Assembly (NCBI GenBank): GCA_903884915.1
Contig: CAISGS010000050.1
Coordinates: forward strand, 1 to 5,781
DNA length: 5,781 bases
Reading direction: 5' to 3'
Source: an uncultured Caulobacteraceae bacterium
GTDB taxonomy: Bacteria; Pseudomonadota; Alphaproteobacteria; Caulobacterales; Caulobacteraceae
The notes beneath the pieces are model-generated. The model saw nothing but the letters and a program-made list of their open reading frames with translations, made no database searches and was not told where the DNA came from. Below are positions 5,502 through 5,781 of this stretch, piece after piece. The position numbers and the translations under genes were made by a program. Positions within the stretch are counted from its first letter, which is position 1. Every line of letters begins with the position of its first letter.

Positions 5502-5577
5502 GGCGCGCCCGGAACGATTCGAACGTCCGACCCTCAGATTCGTAGTCTGATGCTCTATCCAGCTGAGCTACGGGCGC
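5501..5577 (-). tRNA. tRNA-Arg (anticodon ACG)
   Basis: The 77-base cloverleaf can be drawn completely. The acceptor stem is GCGCCCG with CGGGCGC (seven pairs), the D stem GCTC with GAGC, the anticodon stem TCAGA with TCTGA around loop CTACGAA, and the T stem GGACG with CGTTC around TTCGAAT. The discriminator base is G, and the terminal CCA is encoded at 5501-5503. The anticodon ACG at 5541-5543 would be modified to ICG and read CGU, CGC and CGA arginine codons. The 3' end abuts a truncated gene. Confidence 0.97.
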
Positions 5578-5581
5578 GCTG

Positions 5582-5595
5582 TTGCCCTAGGGCAA
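5582..5595. repeat. Perfect 14-bp palindrome in the tRNA leader
   Basis: TTGCCCTAGGGCAA is a perfect inverted repeat that ends four bases before the mature 5' end of tRNA-Arg, downstream of its likely promoter. It would lie in the 5' leader of the precursor tRNA. It could form a short hairpin next to the RNase P cleavage site or bind a protein dimer; no evidence chooses between these. Confidence 0.6.
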
Positions 5596-5603
5596 GGTGG
5601 CGG

Positions 5604-5632
5604 AAACTAGTCGGTGGGCAGTCTTTAGGCAA
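5604..5632 (-). promoter_or_regulatory. Promoter of tRNA-Arg
   Basis: On the minus strand TTGCCT (5627-5632) and TAGTTT (5604-5609) are separated by exactly 17 bases, as expected for a housekeeping sigma factor. They lie about 30 bases before the tRNA. The sequence after the -10 box is GC-rich (CCGCCACC), as in discriminators of growth-rate-controlled stable RNA promoters. The predicted transcript would start near 5597 and carry a leader of about 20 bases containing the palindrome. Confidence 0.5.
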
Positions 5633-5732
5633 GCGTTAGTTCTAGCTTTTTTCTGTGTGGTTTTGGCTGGCGAAGATTGGGCCGGGCGGTATGGTGAAAT
5701 CTGTTGGTGAGATTGAGATATTGGGGATTGAG

Positions 5733-5781
5733 ATGCGAAAGTCAGTGAGCGGTCTGGGCCTTGTATTTTTGGTCCTTGCCG
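5733..5781 (+). CDS. 5' end of an exported protein gene, cut by the window edge
   Basis: The reading frame begins MRKSVSGLGLVFLVLA and is open to the end of the window. Two positive residues followed by a hydrophobic core look like the start of a Sec signal peptide. GGGGA at 5723-5727 lies five bases before the ATG and may serve as the ribosome binding site. An in-frame ATG at 5691 would add 14 residues before the signal, which is less likely. The family cannot be assigned from 16 residues. The gene is divergent from tRNA-Arg. Confidence 0.5.
   Translation, partial: MRKSVSGLGLVFLVLA

Noticed and set aside
1..5781. CRISPR array, insertion sequence or toxin-antitoxin pair
   Set aside because: No spaced short repeats, transposase motifs or terminal inverted repeats were seen, and no paired small overlapping genes with toxin or antitoxin features.

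Overview
The window is 5.8 kb of bacterial DNA, probably alphaproteobacterial and possibly from the Caulobacterales. The evidence is indirect: GC-rich genes, a 107-residue protein resembling a small family (DUF6665) that I associate with alphaproteobacteria, and several genes without a Shine-Dalgarno sequence. Nothing in the window fixes the genus. It looks like an accessory or rearranged stretch of chromosome beside a tRNA-Arg gene rather than one operon.

Layout from left to right. Positions 1-446 hold a possible gene tail, a very AT-rich stretch and a 45-bp broken copy of the start of a pentapeptide-repeat gene found intact 1.4 kb further on. Positions 447-1538 (minus) encode a secreted seven-bladed YVTN beta-propeller with a C-terminal IPTL-CTERM-type sorting tail. 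Positions 1802-2545 (plus) encode the intact pentapeptide-repeat protein, followed by a small NTF2-fold (DUF4440/SnoaL-like) protein at 2609-2989 (plus). Converging on it is a TauE/SafE-type membrane permease at 3029-3787 (minus). The gap 3788-4098 contains a degraded 29-bp echo of the 3' end of the NTF2-like gene. Then come the DUF6665-like gene (4099-4422, plus) and, converging with it across a 6-bp gap, a Gfo/Idh/MocA oxidoreductase (4429-5400, minus). Immediately upstream of the oxidoreductase is the 3' stump of a lost gene, joined to it by an ATGA overlap. The stump is cut off exactly at the 3' end of tRNA-Arg(ACG) (5501-5577, minus). A signal-peptide-bearing gene starts at 5733 and leaves the window.

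The genes do not form an obvious pathway. The most notable pattern is architectural. The plus-strand pair (pentapeptide, NTF2-like) is flanked on each side by one minus-strand gene (propeller, permease). Outside those lie a remnant of the pentapeptide gene's 5' end on the left and of the NTF2-like gene's 3' end on the right. This is what would remain if a second copy of the pair had been split by, or largely replaced with, the four-gene block. The second notable point is the tRNA boundary, where an operon has lost all but the last 34 codons of its upstream gene. I found no CRISPR array, transposase or recognisable defence system.
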